This document shows, one piece after another, positions 19,657 through 29,410 of a stretch of DNA of 64,000 nucleotides (positions are counted from its first letter, which is position 1; each line of letters opens with the position of its first letter). Origin of the DNA: Paracoccaceae bacterium (GTDB lineage: Bacteria; Pseudomonadota; Alphaproteobacteria; Rhodobacterales; Rhodobacteraceae); contig WLWX01000001.1 of the NCBI GenBank assembly GCA_012103375.1, positions 558,001 through 622,000 of the forward strand, in the 5' to 3' direction. Position numbers and translations under genes: made by a program. The notes beneath the pieces are model-generated. The model did not search any database and had not been told where the DNA came from. It saw only the letters and a list, made by a program, of their open reading frames with translations.

Positions 19657-19787
19657 GGGCGGGCCTGTCCGATGATTGGGTGGTTATTGGGGCGGTTGCG
19701 CCGTCCTAACATGGCGCGCAGGGTGGCGGAATGGCTTTGGTGCGGCGTGCATCTGCCCCTTGCGGATCATCACACCCTTACTGACCG

Positions 19788-20597
19788 CTATGACCGGCCT
19801 TTCTCGGCCCGTTTTGCCGCATCCCACAGCGCGTCCATTTCGGCCAGATCGGATTGCGCCGGTGTTTTGCCCTTTTCGGCCAGCGCGCCCTCGATACTGG
19901 CAAAGCGGCGGGTGAATTTGGCGTTGGCGGCGCGCAACGCCTCCTCAGGGTCGACGTCCAGATGGCGCGCCAGGTTGACCATGACAAACAGCAGATCGCC
20001 AAATTCCTCGGCCACCTCATCCGGCCCCAGATCCTCTTTCGCCTCGACCAGTTCGAGCGATTCTTCGGCCAATTTGTCGAGCACCTCTCCGGTCGTCGGC
20101 CAGTCGAACCCGACCCGCGCGGCGCGTTTCTGCAGCTTTCCTGCACGGGTCAGCGCAGGCAGGGCCAGCGCGACGCCATCCAGAACGCCCGCCGAGCCGC
20201 GCTCGGCGGCTTTCGCAGCCTCCCAATCCTTCGTCTGCTGTTCTGCCGACTTGTCTCGGCTGTCATCGCCGAACACATGCGGGTGCCGGTCAACCATCTT
20301 GTCGGAAATCCCGCGCACCACATCGTCCAGCGTGAAATACCCAGCCTCTGCAGCCATCTGGCTGTGATAGACGACCTGAAGCAGCAGATCGCCCAGTTCG
20401 CTCGACAGGCCGGGCCAATCCTTCTGGGCAATCGCATCGGCAACCTCATACGCCTCCTCAAGCGTATAGGGCGCAATCGAGTCGAAATCCTGCTCGATAT
20501 CCCAGGGACAGCCTGCATCGGGGTCGCGCAGCGCCGCCATGATCGCGCGCAACCGGTCCATGCCGCCATCCCGGTCCCGTATCAGGTCATCACCCAT
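19788..20597 (-). CDS. mazG: Nucleoside triphosphate pyrophosphohydrolase MazG
   Basis: The 269-residue protein has two MazG repeats: the first opens LRDPDAGCPWDIEQDFDSIA and has EEAYEVADAI, the second has EESLELVEAKE and EEFGDLLFVMVNLA. The EExxE...ExxD metal-binding pattern is visible in both halves. It hydrolyses NTPs to NMP plus pyrophosphate and limits aberrant nucleotides. It is divergent from the amidohydrolase at 20660, 62 bases away. Confidence 0.93.
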   Translation of the reverse strand: MGDDLIRDRDGGMDRLRAIMAALRDPDAGCPWDIEQDFDSIAPYTLEEAYEVADAIAQKDWPGLSSELGDLLLQVVYHSQMAAEAGYFTLDDVVRGISDKMVDRHPHVFGDDSRDKSAEQQTKDWEAAKAAERGSAGVLDGVALALPALTRAGKLQKRAARVGFDWPTTGEVLDKLAEESLELVEAKEDLGPDEVAEEFGDLLFVMVNLARHLDVDPEEALRAANAKFTRRFASIEGALAEKGKTPAQSDLAEMDALWDAAKRAEKGRS

Positions 20598-20659
20598 TGC
20601 TTCGCCCCGCTTCCTCTGATTGGGTCGTTATCGCAACGAACCACCCGGACTGTCGAGCC

Positions 20660-21820
20660 ATGCCCATCCTCAACCGCATCGGAGATTTCGCGCCCCAGAT
20701 GGCCGAATGGCGCCAGCATCTGCATGCGCACCCGGAGCTGAGCCTGGAGTGTCACCAGACAGCGGCCTTCGTGGTCGAAAAACTGCGTGAGTTTGGCATC
20801 ACCGATATCCATGAAGGGATCGCGACCAGCGGTGTGGTGGCGATCATCGAAGGACAGGGCGAAGGCCCAACCATCGGACTGCGCGCCGATATGGACGCGC
20901 TGCCGATTGTCGAGGCGACGGGTGTGGATTATGCCAGCCAGACCCCCGGCGTCGCCCATTCCTGCGGCCATGACGGGCATACCACGATGCTGCTGGGGGC
21001 CGCGAAATACCTGGCCGAAACCCGTAACTTCAAGGGCCGCGTGGCGCTGATCTTCCAGCCCGCCGAGGAATCCGTCGGTGGTGGCCGCATCATGGTCGAG
21101 GAAGGCATCCTCGACACATTCGACATCGCTCAGGTCTATGCACTGCATTGCGATCCGGAAATTGACGCCGGGCTGATCTCGACCACGCCGGGGCGGATTA
21201 TGGCGGCGGTGGATGATTTTTTTATCACCGTGACTGGGCAGGGCGGCCACGGTGCCTATCCTTACGAAGCGGTGGACCCGATCCCGCCCGCGCTGGCCAT
21301 GGCGCAGGCGTTTTCCACCATCGTCAGCCGCAATGTGCGCGCCAAAGACGAACTGGTCGTGTCGGTCACGCAGATCAGCGCCGGATCGGCGACCAACGTG
21401 ATCCCCGCTGATGTGACCATCGCGGGCACGGTGCGGACGTTTGACACCGGCGTGCAAGACATGGCGCGCCGCCGCATGGAGGAGATTGTGTCAGGTCAGG
21501 CGGCGGCCTTCGGCTGCACCGCTGACCTGGACTATCGCATGAATTACCCGGCAACGATAAATGACGCCGACAAAACCGCCTTCGCCACCGCCGTCGCGCG
21601 CGAGGTTGTCGGGGATGCGGCGACCATCGCCGATCGCTTACCCGATATGGGGGCCGAGGATTTTTCCTATTTCCTGAACGAACGCCCCGGCTGTTACGCA
21701 TTTCTGGGGCAGGGCATCGGGCCGTTCTGCCACCACCCGGCGTTCAACTTCAACGACGCGGTGGCCCCGATCGGCGCGTCCTATTTCGCCCGCCTCGTCG
21801 AAAAGGCCCAACCGCTATGA
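20660..21820 (+). CDS. M20 family amidohydrolase (hippurate-hydrolase type)
   Basis: The 386-residue enzyme has the M20 zinc-site motifs: WRQHLHAHPELSLE at about 18-31, GLRADMDALPIVE, HSCGHDGHTTMLLGAA, FQPAEESVGGGRIMVEEG and the C-terminal MGAEDFSYFLNERPG with a late HHPAFNFND. Members hydrolyse N-acyl or carboxamide bonds of amino-acid derivatives. ATG 20660 suits the family; a longer reading from 20597 would overlap mazG. Its stop overlaps the aminotransferase start (ATGA), and a ureohydrolase follows, so the operon probably breaks down a guanidino or amide compound. Confidence 0.9.
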   Translation: MPILNRIGDFAPQMAEWRQHLHAHPELSLECHQTAAFVVEKLREFGITDIHEGIATSGVVAIIEGQGEGPTIGLRADMDALPIVEATGVDYASQTPGVAHSCGHDGHTTMLLGAAKYLAETRNFKGRVALIFQPAEESVGGGRIMVEEGILDTFDIAQVYALHCDPEIDAGLISTTPGRIMAAVDDFFITVTGQGGHGAYPYEAVDPIPPALAMAQAFSTIVSRNVRAKDELVVSVTQISAGSATNVIPADVTIAGTVRTFDTGVQDMARRRMEEIVSGQAAAFGCTADLDYRMNYPATINDADKTAFATAVAREVVGDAATIADRLPDMGAEDFSYFLNERPGCYAFLGQGIGPFCHHPAFNFNDAVAPIGASYFARLVEKAQPL

Positions 21821-23190
21821 CTGACACAAATGCCGATCTTGCCGCGCTGGACGCGGCGCATAACCTGCACCCGTGGAACCAGATGCAAGGCGCGCCGGAA
21901 CGCCGCGTGATCGTCAAGGGCGACGGGCTGCTGCTGTGGGATGATCAGGGCAATCGCTATCTGGATGCGGTCGGCGGGCTATGGTGCACGCAGATCGGGC
22001 TGGGCCGCAGCGAGATGGCCCAGACCATCGCCGATCAGGCGCAGCGGCTGGCGTTTTCGTCGACCTTCGTCGATATGTCGAATGGCCCCGCCGCACGTTT
22101 GGTGGCCAAACTGGCCGAACTGGCGCCGGGTGATCTGAACCGGGTTCACCTGACGACGGGGGGGTCCACCGCGCTCGATTCCGCCTTCCGCATGGTGGCT
22201 TATGCGCAGGCGGCGATGGGCCGGCCCGACAAGACCCATGTGATCGCGCGGCAGCATTCCTATCACGGATCCACCTTCGCGGCGATGTCGTTGGGGATGC
22301 GCGACGGCGACCGCGCGCCCGAGTTCCGCTATCTGAGCGATGGCATCAGCCACATCCACGCACCGCACCAGTACCGCCTGCCCGAGGGGTGCGAGGGCGA
22401 TCTGACCGACTGGCTGGTGGCCGAGTTCGAGGCGGAGATCGACCGCATCGGGCCCGACCGCGTCGGCGCGTTCTTCGCCGAACCGATCCAGGCCTCCGGT
22501 GGCGTTCTGGTCCCGCCCGACGACTATCTGGCCCGCATGAAAGAGGTTTGTGATCGCCATGACATCCTGCTGGTCGCGGATGAGGTTGTGACCGCCTTTG
22601 GGCGGCTGGGGCATTGGTTCGCGAGTAAGGATGTCTATGGCGTGATCCCGGATATAATCTGCTGTGCCAAAGGGTTATCGAGCGGTTATCAACCGATAGG
22701 TGCACTGATATTCTCGGACCAGATTTGGGACGCGATGGCGTCTGAGGATCGTTGGTACACCTCGGGCTTCACCTATTCCGGCCATCCGGTGGCCTGCGCG
22801 GCAGCGCTGAAGAATATCGAGATTATCGAACGGGAAGGCCTGCTGAAAAACGCCGTGAAAATGGGCGCGCTGTTTCAGACCGCACTCGCCCCGCTGGCTG
22901 ACCTGCCGCTGGTCGGGGATGTCCGTGGCAAAGCCCTGATCGGTTGCGTCGAATTCGTTGCCAACAAGGCCACCAAGGCGCTGCTGCCGGATGCGGTCGA
23001 CATCGGCCACCTGATCGCCGACGCGGCCGAAGCGCGCGGCTTGATGGTCCGGCCCATCGGCCATCTGAATGTCATGTCCCCGGCGCTGACCATTGATGAG
23101 CTTCAGATCAGCTTCATCGCGGAAACACTTGAAAACGTGATAAAAACCGTGGCCGATGATCTGACCCGCCAGAACATTACACTCGACTAA
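21817..23190 (+). CDS. Class III PLP aminotransferase
   Basis: The 457-residue cytoplasmic enzyme is of the omega-amino acid:pyruvate type. It shows NLHPWNQMQG near the start, the PLP-binding DEVVTAFGRLGHWFAS and the Schiff-base region CCAKGLSSGYQPIGA. HSYHGSTFAAMSL binds the cofactor phosphate region. Substrates in this group include beta-alanine, GABA, putrescine and taurine. Position between an amidohydrolase and a ureohydrolase suggests an amine or GABA derived from a guanidino compound. Confidence 0.9.
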   Translation: MTDTNADLAALDAAHNLHPWNQMQGAPERRVIVKGDGLLLWDDQGNRYLDAVGGLWCTQIGLGRSEMAQTIADQAQRLAFSSTFVDMSNGPAARLVAKLAELAPGDLNRVHLTTGGSTALDSAFRMVAYAQAAMGRPDKTHVIARQHSYHGSTFAAMSLGMRDGDRAPEFRYLSDGISHIHAPHQYRLPEGCEGDLTDWLVAEFEAEIDRIGPDRVGAFFAEPIQASGGVLVPPDDYLARMKEVCDRHDILLVADEVVTAFGRLGHWFASKDVYGVIPDIICCAKGLSSGYQPIGALIFSDQIWDAMASEDRWYTSGFTYSGHPVACAAALKNIEIIEREGLLKNAVKMGALFQTALAPLADLPLVGDVRGKALIGCVEFVANKATKALLPDAVDIGHLIADAAEARGLMVRPIGHLNVMSPALTIDELQISFIAETLENVIKTVADDLTRQNITLD

Positions 23191-23202
23191 CAGGAGACCG
23201 AT

Positions 23203-24147
23203 ATGCCCAACCAACCGATTAGCGGCAATGACCTGGCGCGCTTTGCCGGACCCGGCACATTCATGCGTTTGCCACAGGTGGGCAGCGCGGCGGGGCTTGA
23301 CGTGGCTATTGTCGGCATCCCAATGGACCACGGCACCTCGTGGCGGTCAGGGACGCGGTTCGGACCGAAGGAAGTACGTTCTGAAAGTGCGATGATCCGC
23401 CCCTATCACATTCAAACCGGCGCTGCACCGTTTGACGCCCTGCAATGCGCCGACGTGGGCGATGTGCCGATCAATACATTCAACCTGGCCGAAAGTATCC
23501 GCATTATTACAGCGTTCTATGACAATCTTCTTACCCATGACGTGAAACCTGTCGGCATCGGCGGCGACCACACGATTACCCTGCCGATCCTGCGATCCAT
23601 CGCCAAGAAGCATGGGCCGGTGGCGCTGGTCCATGTCGATGCCCATGCCGATGTGAATGACGAGATGTTCGGCGAAAAGGAAACCCACGGCACCGTCTTT
23701 CGCCGCGCTTACGAAGAAAATCTGATCAGCGCCGAACATGTCTGGCAAATCGGCCTTCGCGGCACCGGCTATACGGCGGAGGATTTTACCGAGGCGCAGG
23801 GCTGGGGCTTCAACTGCGTCCTCGCGCCCGAAATCTGGCACAAATCCCTGACCCCGCTGGCCGAGAAGGTTCGCACCGCCATCGGCCCCGAGCGCCCGGT
23901 TTACCTGACCTACGACATCGACAGCCTCGATCCTGCCTATGCCCCTGGCACTGGCACGCCCGAGATTGGCGGGCTGACCACGCCGCAGGCGATGGAGCTG
24001 ATCCGCGGGCTGCGCGGCCTCAACATCGTCGGGGCCGACCTTGTCGAAGTCTCACCCCCCTATGACACCACCGGCAACACCGCCCTGACCGGGGCAAACC
24101 TGCTGTTCGAGATTCTGAGTATCCTGCCCGGCGTACCCTATCGCTGA
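23203..24147 (+). CDS. speB: Agmatinase/guanidinobutyrase-type ureohydrolase
   Basis: The 314-residue manganese enzyme hydrolyses a guanidino group to urea. Metal ligands are visible in GIGGDHTITLP, VHVDAHADVND and LTYDIDSLDPAYAPG, followed by EIGGLTT. Agmatinase makes putrescine and guanidinobutyrase makes GABA; sequence alone does not separate these, so the symbol is provisional. It starts 12 bases after the aminotransferase, with AGGAG at a good distance. Product of this enzyme would feed that aminotransferase. Confidence 0.88.
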   Translation: MPNQPISGNDLARFAGPGTFMRLPQVGSAAGLDVAIVGIPMDHGTSWRSGTRFGPKEVRSESAMIRPYHIQTGAAPFDALQCADVGDVPINTFNLAESIRIITAFYDNLLTHDVKPVGIGGDHTITLPILRSIAKKHGPVALVHVDAHADVNDEMFGEKETHGTVFRRAYEENLISAEHVWQIGLRGTGYTAEDFTEAQGWGFNCVLAPEIWHKSLTPLAEKVRTAIGPERPVYLTYDIDSLDPAYAPGTGTPEIGGLTTPQAMELIRGLRGLNIVGADLVEVSPPYDTTGNTALTGANLLFEILSILPGVPYR

Positions 24148-24155
24148 CGCGCCGG

Positions 24156-24440
24156 TTAGCCCGCCGTCGGGATCGGGGTCATATTGGGTGCAGGTTTGAC
24201 CTGGCTCGACAAACATCCCTCACCAGTGTCCCGCCACATCGGGACATTCAGGCTCATCTCGCAGCGTGCGATGAAGGCGCGCCCGTCGACCTGAAGGCAG
24301 ATATTCTCACCCAATTCAACGCGCAGACCGGATTTGTCAGTGCAGAAACAGTCGATGACTTTCTGACCCTGTTTGACGTCTGCAAACGCAGGGGCGGCCA
24401 ATGGAAGGCCCAGAATCAAGGCTGTCATCAAGCTGCGCAT
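24156..24440 (-). CDS. Small exported cysteine-containing protein
   Basis: The 94-residue protein has a 20-residue signal peptide ([18 protein letters not shown]). The mature part has five cysteines ([28 protein letters not shown] plus one earlier), which could form disulphides in the periplasm. It ends in a proline-rich tail. I do not recognise the family. It is convergent with speB and divergent from prfA. Confidence 0.7.
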   Translation of the reverse strand: MRSLMTALILGLPLAAPAFADVKQGQKVIDCFCTDKSGLRVELGENICLQVDGRAFIARCEMSLNVPMWRDTGEGCLSSQVKPAPNMTPIPTAG

Positions 24441-24502
24441 GGTCCATTTTTACCACAAAACCCGCCCTTGACCAAATCACGCCGATGCGAGACAGGTCAG
24501 CG

Positions 24503-25558
24503 ATGCTTCCTGCGGATACATTGCAACAAATTGTCGAACGGTTCGAGTTCCTCGAAGCGAAAATGTCCGGTGGCGTCGACCCCGGGCAAATCGCTGATCT
24601 TGCGAAGGAATACGCCGATCTGAAGCCGGTCGTCGCCTCAATCAGCGAATACAACACCCTGCAATCCGACCTGGCCGAGGCCGAGGCGATGCTGGACGAC
24701 CCCGAAATGCGCGCCCTGGCCGAGGATGAGTTGCCGACCTTGCGCGCCCGCCTGCCAGTCCTGGAACAGGCGCTTCGGGTCGCGCTGCTGCCAAAGGACG
24801 CCGCCGACGAACGATCCGCGATTATTGAAATCCGCCCCGGAACCGGCGGCGACGAGGCGGCGTTATTCGCCGGTGACCTGCTTAGGATGTATCAGAAATA
24901 CGCCGAGGCGCAGGGCTGGACCTTTGCCCTTATCGAACATTCCGAGAGTGAGCTGGGCGGCATCAAGGAAGCCGTGGCCAACATCACCGGGTCAGGGGTA
25001 TTCGCGCGGCTGAAATACGAAAGCGGCGTGCACCGGGTGCAGCGCGTGCCAACCACCGAAAGCGGCGGGCGCATCCATACGTCGGCGGCCACCGTCGCGG
25101 TGCTGCCCGAAGCGCAAGACGTTGATATCGACATTGATCCCGGCGATATCCGCATCGACACCATGCGGGCCAGCGGCTCGGGCGGGCAGCACGTCAACAC
25201 CACCGATTCCGCCGTTCGGATTACCCATGTGCCCAGCGGCATCGTGGTCACCAGTTCCGAGAAATCGCAGCACCAGAATCGCGCCATCGCGATGCAGGTT
25301 CTGCGCGCCCGGCTTTACGATATGGAACGTCAGCGCGTTGATGACGAACGCGCGGCAGATCGCAAATCGCAGGTCGGTTCGGGCGATCGGTCCGAACGCA
25401 TCCGCACCTATAATTTCCCGCAAGGGCGCGTAACCGATCATCGCATCGGGCTGACTTTGTATCGGCTGGATCAGATCATGCAGGGCGACCTGGACGAGGT
25501 TGTGGACGCGCTGACGGCCGACGATCAGGCCGCGCGGCTGGCCGACGCCGGGCTATGA
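24503..25558 (+). CDS. prfA: Peptide chain release factor 1
   Basis: The 351-residue factor reads UAA and UAG stops. The GGQ loop is in [20 protein letters not shown], and the codon-recognition loop reads [14 protein letters not shown], a PxT tripeptide (here PTT) as in RF1 rather than the SPF of RF2. ATG 24503 gives the usual length. The stop overlaps the prmC start by four bases (ATGA), matching the functional pairing: PrmC methylates the GGQ glutamine. Confidence 0.96.
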   Translation: MLPADTLQQIVERFEFLEAKMSGGVDPGQIADLAKEYADLKPVVASISEYNTLQSDLAEAEAMLDDPEMRALAEDELPTLRARLPVLEQALRVALLPKDAADERSAIIEIRPGTGGDEAALFAGDLLRMYQKYAEAQGWTFALIEHSESELGGIKEAVANITGSGVFARLKYESGVHRVQRVPTTESGGRIHTSAATVAVLPEAQDVDIDIDPGDIRIDTMRASGSGGQHVNTTDSAVRITHVPSGIVVTSSEKSQHQNRAIAMQVLRARLYDMERQRVDDERAADRKSQVGSGDRSERIRTYNFPQGRVTDHRIGLTLYRLDQIMQGDLDEVVDALTADDQAARLADAGL

Positions 25559-26385
25559 CGGCCGATCAGACCCTGCGCCAGGCGATTGCGCGCCTGACGG
25601 CGGCAGGCGTCGATACGCCGGCACGCGATGCACGCCGGTTGATGGCCCATGCGTTGCGAATCCCGCCCGAGCGTCTGACCCTTGCGATGTCCGAGACGCT
25701 GCCGGGCGATGGTCTGGCCCGGTTCGATGCGGCAATCGCCGCCCGCGCGGCCCGCCAGCCCGTGTCGCAAATCACCGGCTGGCGCGAGTTTTATGGCCGC
25801 CGGTTCCGCGTCACCGCGGATGTTCTTGACCCGCGCCCGGATACCGAAACCCTGATCGACGCGGCATTGAATGTGCCGTTCGACAGGGTGCTTGATCTTG
25901 GCACCGGCAGCGGCTGTATCCTGCTGACGCTGCTGCTGGAACGCAACGGCGCCACCGGCGTCGGCACCGACATTTGCGAACGCGCGATTGATGTGGCGGG
26001 CGAAAACCGCGCCGCTTTCGGGCTGGAAAGCCGGGCGTTCTTTGACACCTCTGACTGGCTAGAGGATGTGTCGGGTCGCTTTGACCTCATCACCTCGAAC
26101 CCGCCCTATATAGCCGAAGGTGAAATGCCGGATCTTGCGCCCGAAGTGCGCGACCATGAACCGCGCATCGCGCTGACGCCCGGCGGCGACGGGCTGGATG
26201 CCTACCGCGCCATCGCCAAACAAGCCGCCCGGCACCTGACCCTGGCGGGTCGCCTGATGGTCGAAATCGGCGCAACCCAGGCCCGGGCGGTCAGCGACAT
26301 TTTCGCCGCCGCCGGGCTGGAGGTCGCGCCGCCACACAAGGATCTGAACGGCCACGACCGGGTTATCGTCGCGCGCCTGCGTTAA
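25555..26385 (+). CDS. prmC: Release factor glutamine methyltransferase
   Basis: The 276-residue SAM-dependent enzyme methylates the GGQ glutamine of release factors. It has the N-terminal helical part, [20 protein letters not shown], the SAM motif [13 protein letters not shown] (about 104-116) and the catalytic [10 protein letters not shown]. It is translationally coupled to prfA, and a terminator follows within about 75 bases. Confidence 0.95.
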   Translation: MTADQTLRQAIARLTAAGVDTPARDARRLMAHALRIPPERLTLAMSETLPGDGLARFDAAIAARAARQPVSQITGWREFYGRRFRVTADVLDPRPDTETLIDAALNVPFDRVLDLGTGSGCILLTLLLERNGATGVGTDICERAIDVAGENRAAFGLESRAFFDTSDWLEDVSGRFDLITSNPPYIAEGEMPDLAPEVRDHEPRIALTPGGDGLDAYRAIAKQAARHLTLAGRLMVEIGATQARAVSDIFAAAGLEVAPPHKDLNGHDRVIVARLR

Positions 26386-26437
26386 CGCCCCTGAAATCGT
26401 GGTGAAACCGGCGCACTTCGGCCAAAAACCGACCAAA

Positions 26438-26461
26438 TCCAGCCGCGTAGCGGGTTTTTTG
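26438..26461 (+). terminator. Rho-independent terminator after prmC
   Basis: CCGC-GTA-GCGG followed by GTTTTTT lies about 55 bases after the prmC stop. Upstream CCG and A-rich bases could extend the stem. Confidence 0.65.
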
Positions 26462-26622
26462 CTTGTCAGAAGGCGCGCGGCATGATTATTCCTACCTCAA
26501 GCAAAGCCGGGACGTTGCTGCCTCATCCCCTTTGCCCTTGCCAATCAGATGCCAGGGACCGGCGAACTTCTCGCTGGATCGGAGCGAACCCCAGGCCGAG
26601 GCCACAGCGTATCAGGATGAGA

Positions 26623-27225
26623 ATGAGATCTTCCAAATCCCGTTCGCGGAATAAAAACCGCAACAACAGCCCCCCGTCGGGCAATATCGTCAATCGTGTG
26701 TTCGACAGCTCGGGCCCCGAAGGTAAAGTGCGCGGCACGCCGCAGCAGATTATCGACAAATACAACCAGCTTGCGCGGGACGCGCAGCTAAGCGGTGATC
26801 GCGTGGCGCTGGAGAATTTCCAGCAGCATTCGGAACATTACACCCGCATGCTGGCCGAGGCGCAGAAGGAACAGGACGCGCGGCGTGCCGAACAGGATCG
26901 CCAGCGCGAGCAGAATCAGCAAAACCGCAGTGACGGAAATCAGGGCGCTCAAGGTGGCCAGGGTGGTCGCAATGATCAGCGCGATGACCGCGGCCCGGAT
27001 CAACGTAATGAGCGTCGCAACGGCAACGCAGATCAGAACGCGCCCGCAGCGCTGTCCGCCGATGCGCCCCAACCTGATGTGGACATGGCAGCAGAGCCCG
27101 CCGTTGACAGCAATCTGGTGGAAACGCCCGAATCCGTCGCCCCCAAGACGCGCCGCCCACGCACCCGCAAACCAGCGGCCCCAAAACCGGATGCAGCGCC
27201 CGAGGCACCCGAGGCGGCCGAGTAA
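26623..27225 (+). CDS. DUF4167 domain protein
   Basis: The 200-residue protein opens with a basic RSSKSRSRNKNRNN stretch, then the DUF4167 core NRVFDSSGPEGKVRGTPQQI and GDRVALENFQQHSEHYTRML. A long low-complexity tail follows: rich in Q, R, N and D, then A/P/K repeats. The basic start and disordered tail suggest an RNA- or ribosome-associated role, but none is established. It commonly sits behind prfA-prmC in alphaproteobacteria. Start 26623 follows a GGATGA ribosome site; the reading is open further upstream but unlike the family. Confidence 0.85.
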   Translation: MRSSKSRSRNKNRNNSPPSGNIVNRVFDSSGPEGKVRGTPQQIIDKYNQLARDAQLSGDRVALENFQQHSEHYTRMLAEAQKEQDARRAEQDRQREQNQQNRSDGNQGAQGGQGGRNDQRDDRGPDQRNERRNGNADQNAPAALSADAPQPDVDMAAEPAVDSNLVETPESVAPKTRRPRTRKPAAPKPDAAPEAPEAAE

Positions 27226-27412
27226 CACTCCGAAAATTGTGATGGCCTGCGCCCGGTGCGCCCAGCTGACGACGGGTGTTCGCCGTGGGCCATTGTTGCA
27301 GATTTTATAGGCGATACGCTTGCGCGTTTGTCGCTCTGATTTCAGACAACCTTAAAGCTTCATCCATTTAATCTGCAACGATTCCCAAAGTCGAACGCCC
27401 AACCTTAGCAGG

Positions 27413-27480
27413 GCGCACGCCGGACCGGTGGGGCCGGTCCGGCGTGCGCGCCTCGCGCCTTCGGCGCGCACCGGGCGCAG
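27413..27480 (+). repeat. REP-like extragenic element A
   Basis: A 16-bp perfect stem (27413-27428 with 27434-27449) around TGGGG is followed by a second hairpin, CGCGCC-TTC-GGCGCG, and CACCGGGCGCA. The same two-hairpin order with the CACCGGGCGCA tail occurs inverted at 51382-51445. It lies between the convergent DUF4167 and rsmA genes and could end both transcripts. The rest of this 303-bp gap shows nothing else. Confidence 0.65.
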
Positions 27481-27528
27481 ATCAATTCTTTCGCGATTCA
27501 GATATTTGGGATGGCAACATTAGCTGGT

Positions 27529-28371
27529 TCACGCTTGCGCAATCTGCCGGGCCAGGGCGCAGAAATCCTGTACCGGGATTTCTTGGGCGCGTGCGGTTGG
27601 CGCGATTCCGGCGGCGATCAGGTGCTCTTCGATCCCCGGCGCGACGCCCTTCAGGCTCGAGCGCAGCATCTTGCGGCGCTGCCCGAAGGCCGCCTTCACC
27701 AGCGGCAACAACACGCGCGCATCGGCTCGAAAACGCGGGGTGGGCAGGGCGTCCAGCCGGACCACTGCTGAACTGACCTTGGGCGGCGGGGTGAAGGCGC
27801 CAGGTGGCAAGCTCATCACGATGCGCGCATCACTGCGCCAACCTGCCAATACGCCCAGGCGTCCGTAACCCGAAGCCCCCGGCGTTGCGACGATGCGTTC
27901 GGCAACCTCGCGCTGGAACATCAGGGTCAGCGAATCCCAGAATGGTGGCCACGCGGGTGGGTCCAGCCAGCGGGTCAGCAGGGCGGTTCCGACGTTATAG
28001 GGAAGGTTTGAAACGATGCGGATCGGCGGGGTCAGATGCGCCATCACGTAAATCTCCAACGCATCGCCTTCGATCACCTGCAAACGCCCCGGATAGGCAT
28101 CGGCAATCTGCGCCAGGGCGGGCAAGCAGCGCGCGTCCTTTTCCACCGCCAGCACCCGACGTGCGCCCGCCGCCAACAGCCCCCGCGTCAGCCCACCCGG
28201 GCCCGGGCCAACCTCTAACACGTCGCAGCCGGTCAGATCCCCGGCCGAACGTGCAATCTTTGACGTCAGGTTCAGATCCAGCAGAAAGTTCTGCCCCAGC
28301 GATTTTCGCGCGCTCAACCCATGGGCCGCGATCACGTCGCGCAGGGGGGGCAGATCGTCGATGGCACTCAT
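27529..28371 (-). CDS. rsmA: 16S rRNA dimethyladenosine transferase
   Basis: The 280-residue enzyme (KsgA) dimethylates two adenines of 16S rRNA helix 45. Marks are [18 protein letters not shown], the SAM motif [29 protein letters not shown] (catalytic NLPY) and [14 protein letters not shown] 28371 gives the family length; longer readings overlap pdxA extensively. It is the last gene of the lptF-to-rsmA block. Confidence 0.95.
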   Translation of the reverse strand: MSAIDDLPPLRDVIAAHGLSARKSLGQNFLLDLNLTSKIARSAGDLTGCDVLEVGPGPGGLTRGLLAAGARRVLAVEKDARCLPALAQIADAYPGRLQVIEGDALEIYVMAHLTPPIRIVSNLPYNVGTALLTRWLDPPAWPPFWDSLTLMFQREVAERIVATPGASGYGRLGVLAGWRSDARIVMSLPPGAFTPPPKVSSAVVRLDALPTPRFRADARVLLPLVKAAFGQRRKMLRSSLKGVAPGIEEHLIAAGIAPTARAQEIPVQDFCALARQIAQA

Positions 28372-28426
28372 CCGCGCATCTTCCGTTCCGCCCCTTGGCC
28401 GAGGGCCGATTTTTCGCAGAAACCCC

Positions 28427-29398
28427 TCACCTTCGCGCCGACGCCATATCCTGCGCCATCCGCAGCGCCGCAATTAACGAGGTCGCATCCGCGCGCCCGG
28501 TTCCGGCGATGTCATAGGCGGTGCCGTGATCGGGCGAGGTGCGCACGAACGGCAGGCCCAGCGTCACATTCACCCCGCCGGAAAAATCCAGCGTCTTGAT
28601 CGGGATCAGCGCCTGATCGTGGTACATCGCCACGGCCACGTCATACAGCGCCCGCACGCCCGCGTGGAACATCGTATCGGCGGACATTGGGTCGCTCAGG
28701 CGCATCCCCTCGGCCCGTAGGCGGTTCAGAACGGGGGCGATCACCTCGATCTCCTCACGCCCAATGACGCCGCCTTCGCCTGCGTGGGGGTTCAGCCCGG
28801 CCACGGCAATGCGCGGGTCGGCCAGCCCGAAATCCTGGATCATTGCGGCATGGGTGATGCGCAGCGTGTCCTCTAACAGGGCCGGGGTCAGGGCGGCGGA
28901 CACTTCGGCCAGAGGAATGTGGATCGTTGCCGGAACGACCCGCAGCGCGTCACAGGCCAGCATCATCACGACGCGGTCAATCCCGGCGAGTGCGGCCAGA
29001 AACTCGGTATGTCCGGGAAAGGCAAACGCCGCGCCATCCTTCAACGCCTTCTTGTGAATCGGCGCCGTACAGACGGCCGCGGCATCGCCCGCCTGAACCA
29101 GCGTCACGGCCCGTTCAATCGCTGCGATGACTCCTGTGGCATTCGCCGCATCGGGCTGACCAGGCACCGCATTCTGCGCAATTGCCATGGGCAGGACGGG
29201 CAGGGCCGCAGGCGAAATCCTCTGTGCCTGATCTGGGCTGTCGATCAGCGCAAACTCGGCCCCCGATGGCAGATGCCGGGGGGCGCCGATCCAGAAGAAC
29301 GGGCAATCCGCGCCAAGCGCCGCCCGCGCCTTGACCGCGATTTCAGGGCCGATGCCCGACGGGTCACCACAGCTGAGCGCGATGGGCGCCTGCGTCAT
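28427..29398 (-). CDS. pdxA: 4-hydroxythreonine-4-phosphate dehydrogenase
   Basis: The 323-residue enzyme acts in pyridoxal phosphate synthesis. It shows [17 protein letters not shown] at the start, TAPIHKKAL, the metal-site [21 protein letters not shown] and [12 protein letters not shown], and [15 protein letters not shown] near the end. Length is normal. It lies between surA and rsmA in the order common in alphaproteobacteria. Confidence 0.95.
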   Translation of the reverse strand: MTQAPIALSCGDPSGIGPEIAVKARAALGADCPFFWIGAPRHLPSGAEFALIDSPDQAQRISPAALPVLPMAIAQNAVPGQPDAANATGVIAAIERAVTLVQAGDAAAVCTAPIHKKALKDGAAFAFPGHTEFLAALAGIDRVVMMLACDALRVVPATIHIPLAEVSAALTPALLEDTLRITHAAMIQDFGLADPRIAVAGLNPHAGEGGVIGREEIEVIAPVLNRLRAEGMRLSDPMSADTMFHAGVRALYDVAVAMYHDQALIPIKTLDFSGGVNVTLGLPFVRTSPDHGTAYDIAGTGRADATSLIAALRMAQDMASARR

Positions 29399-29410
29399 GA
29401 AGTGCCGCGC

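Noticed and set aside
18355-20367. Very long plus-strand frame of 670 codons
   Set aside because: It is the mirror of the antiporter and mazG genes, which have clear family motifs. Long antisense frames are expected in G+C-rich DNA.
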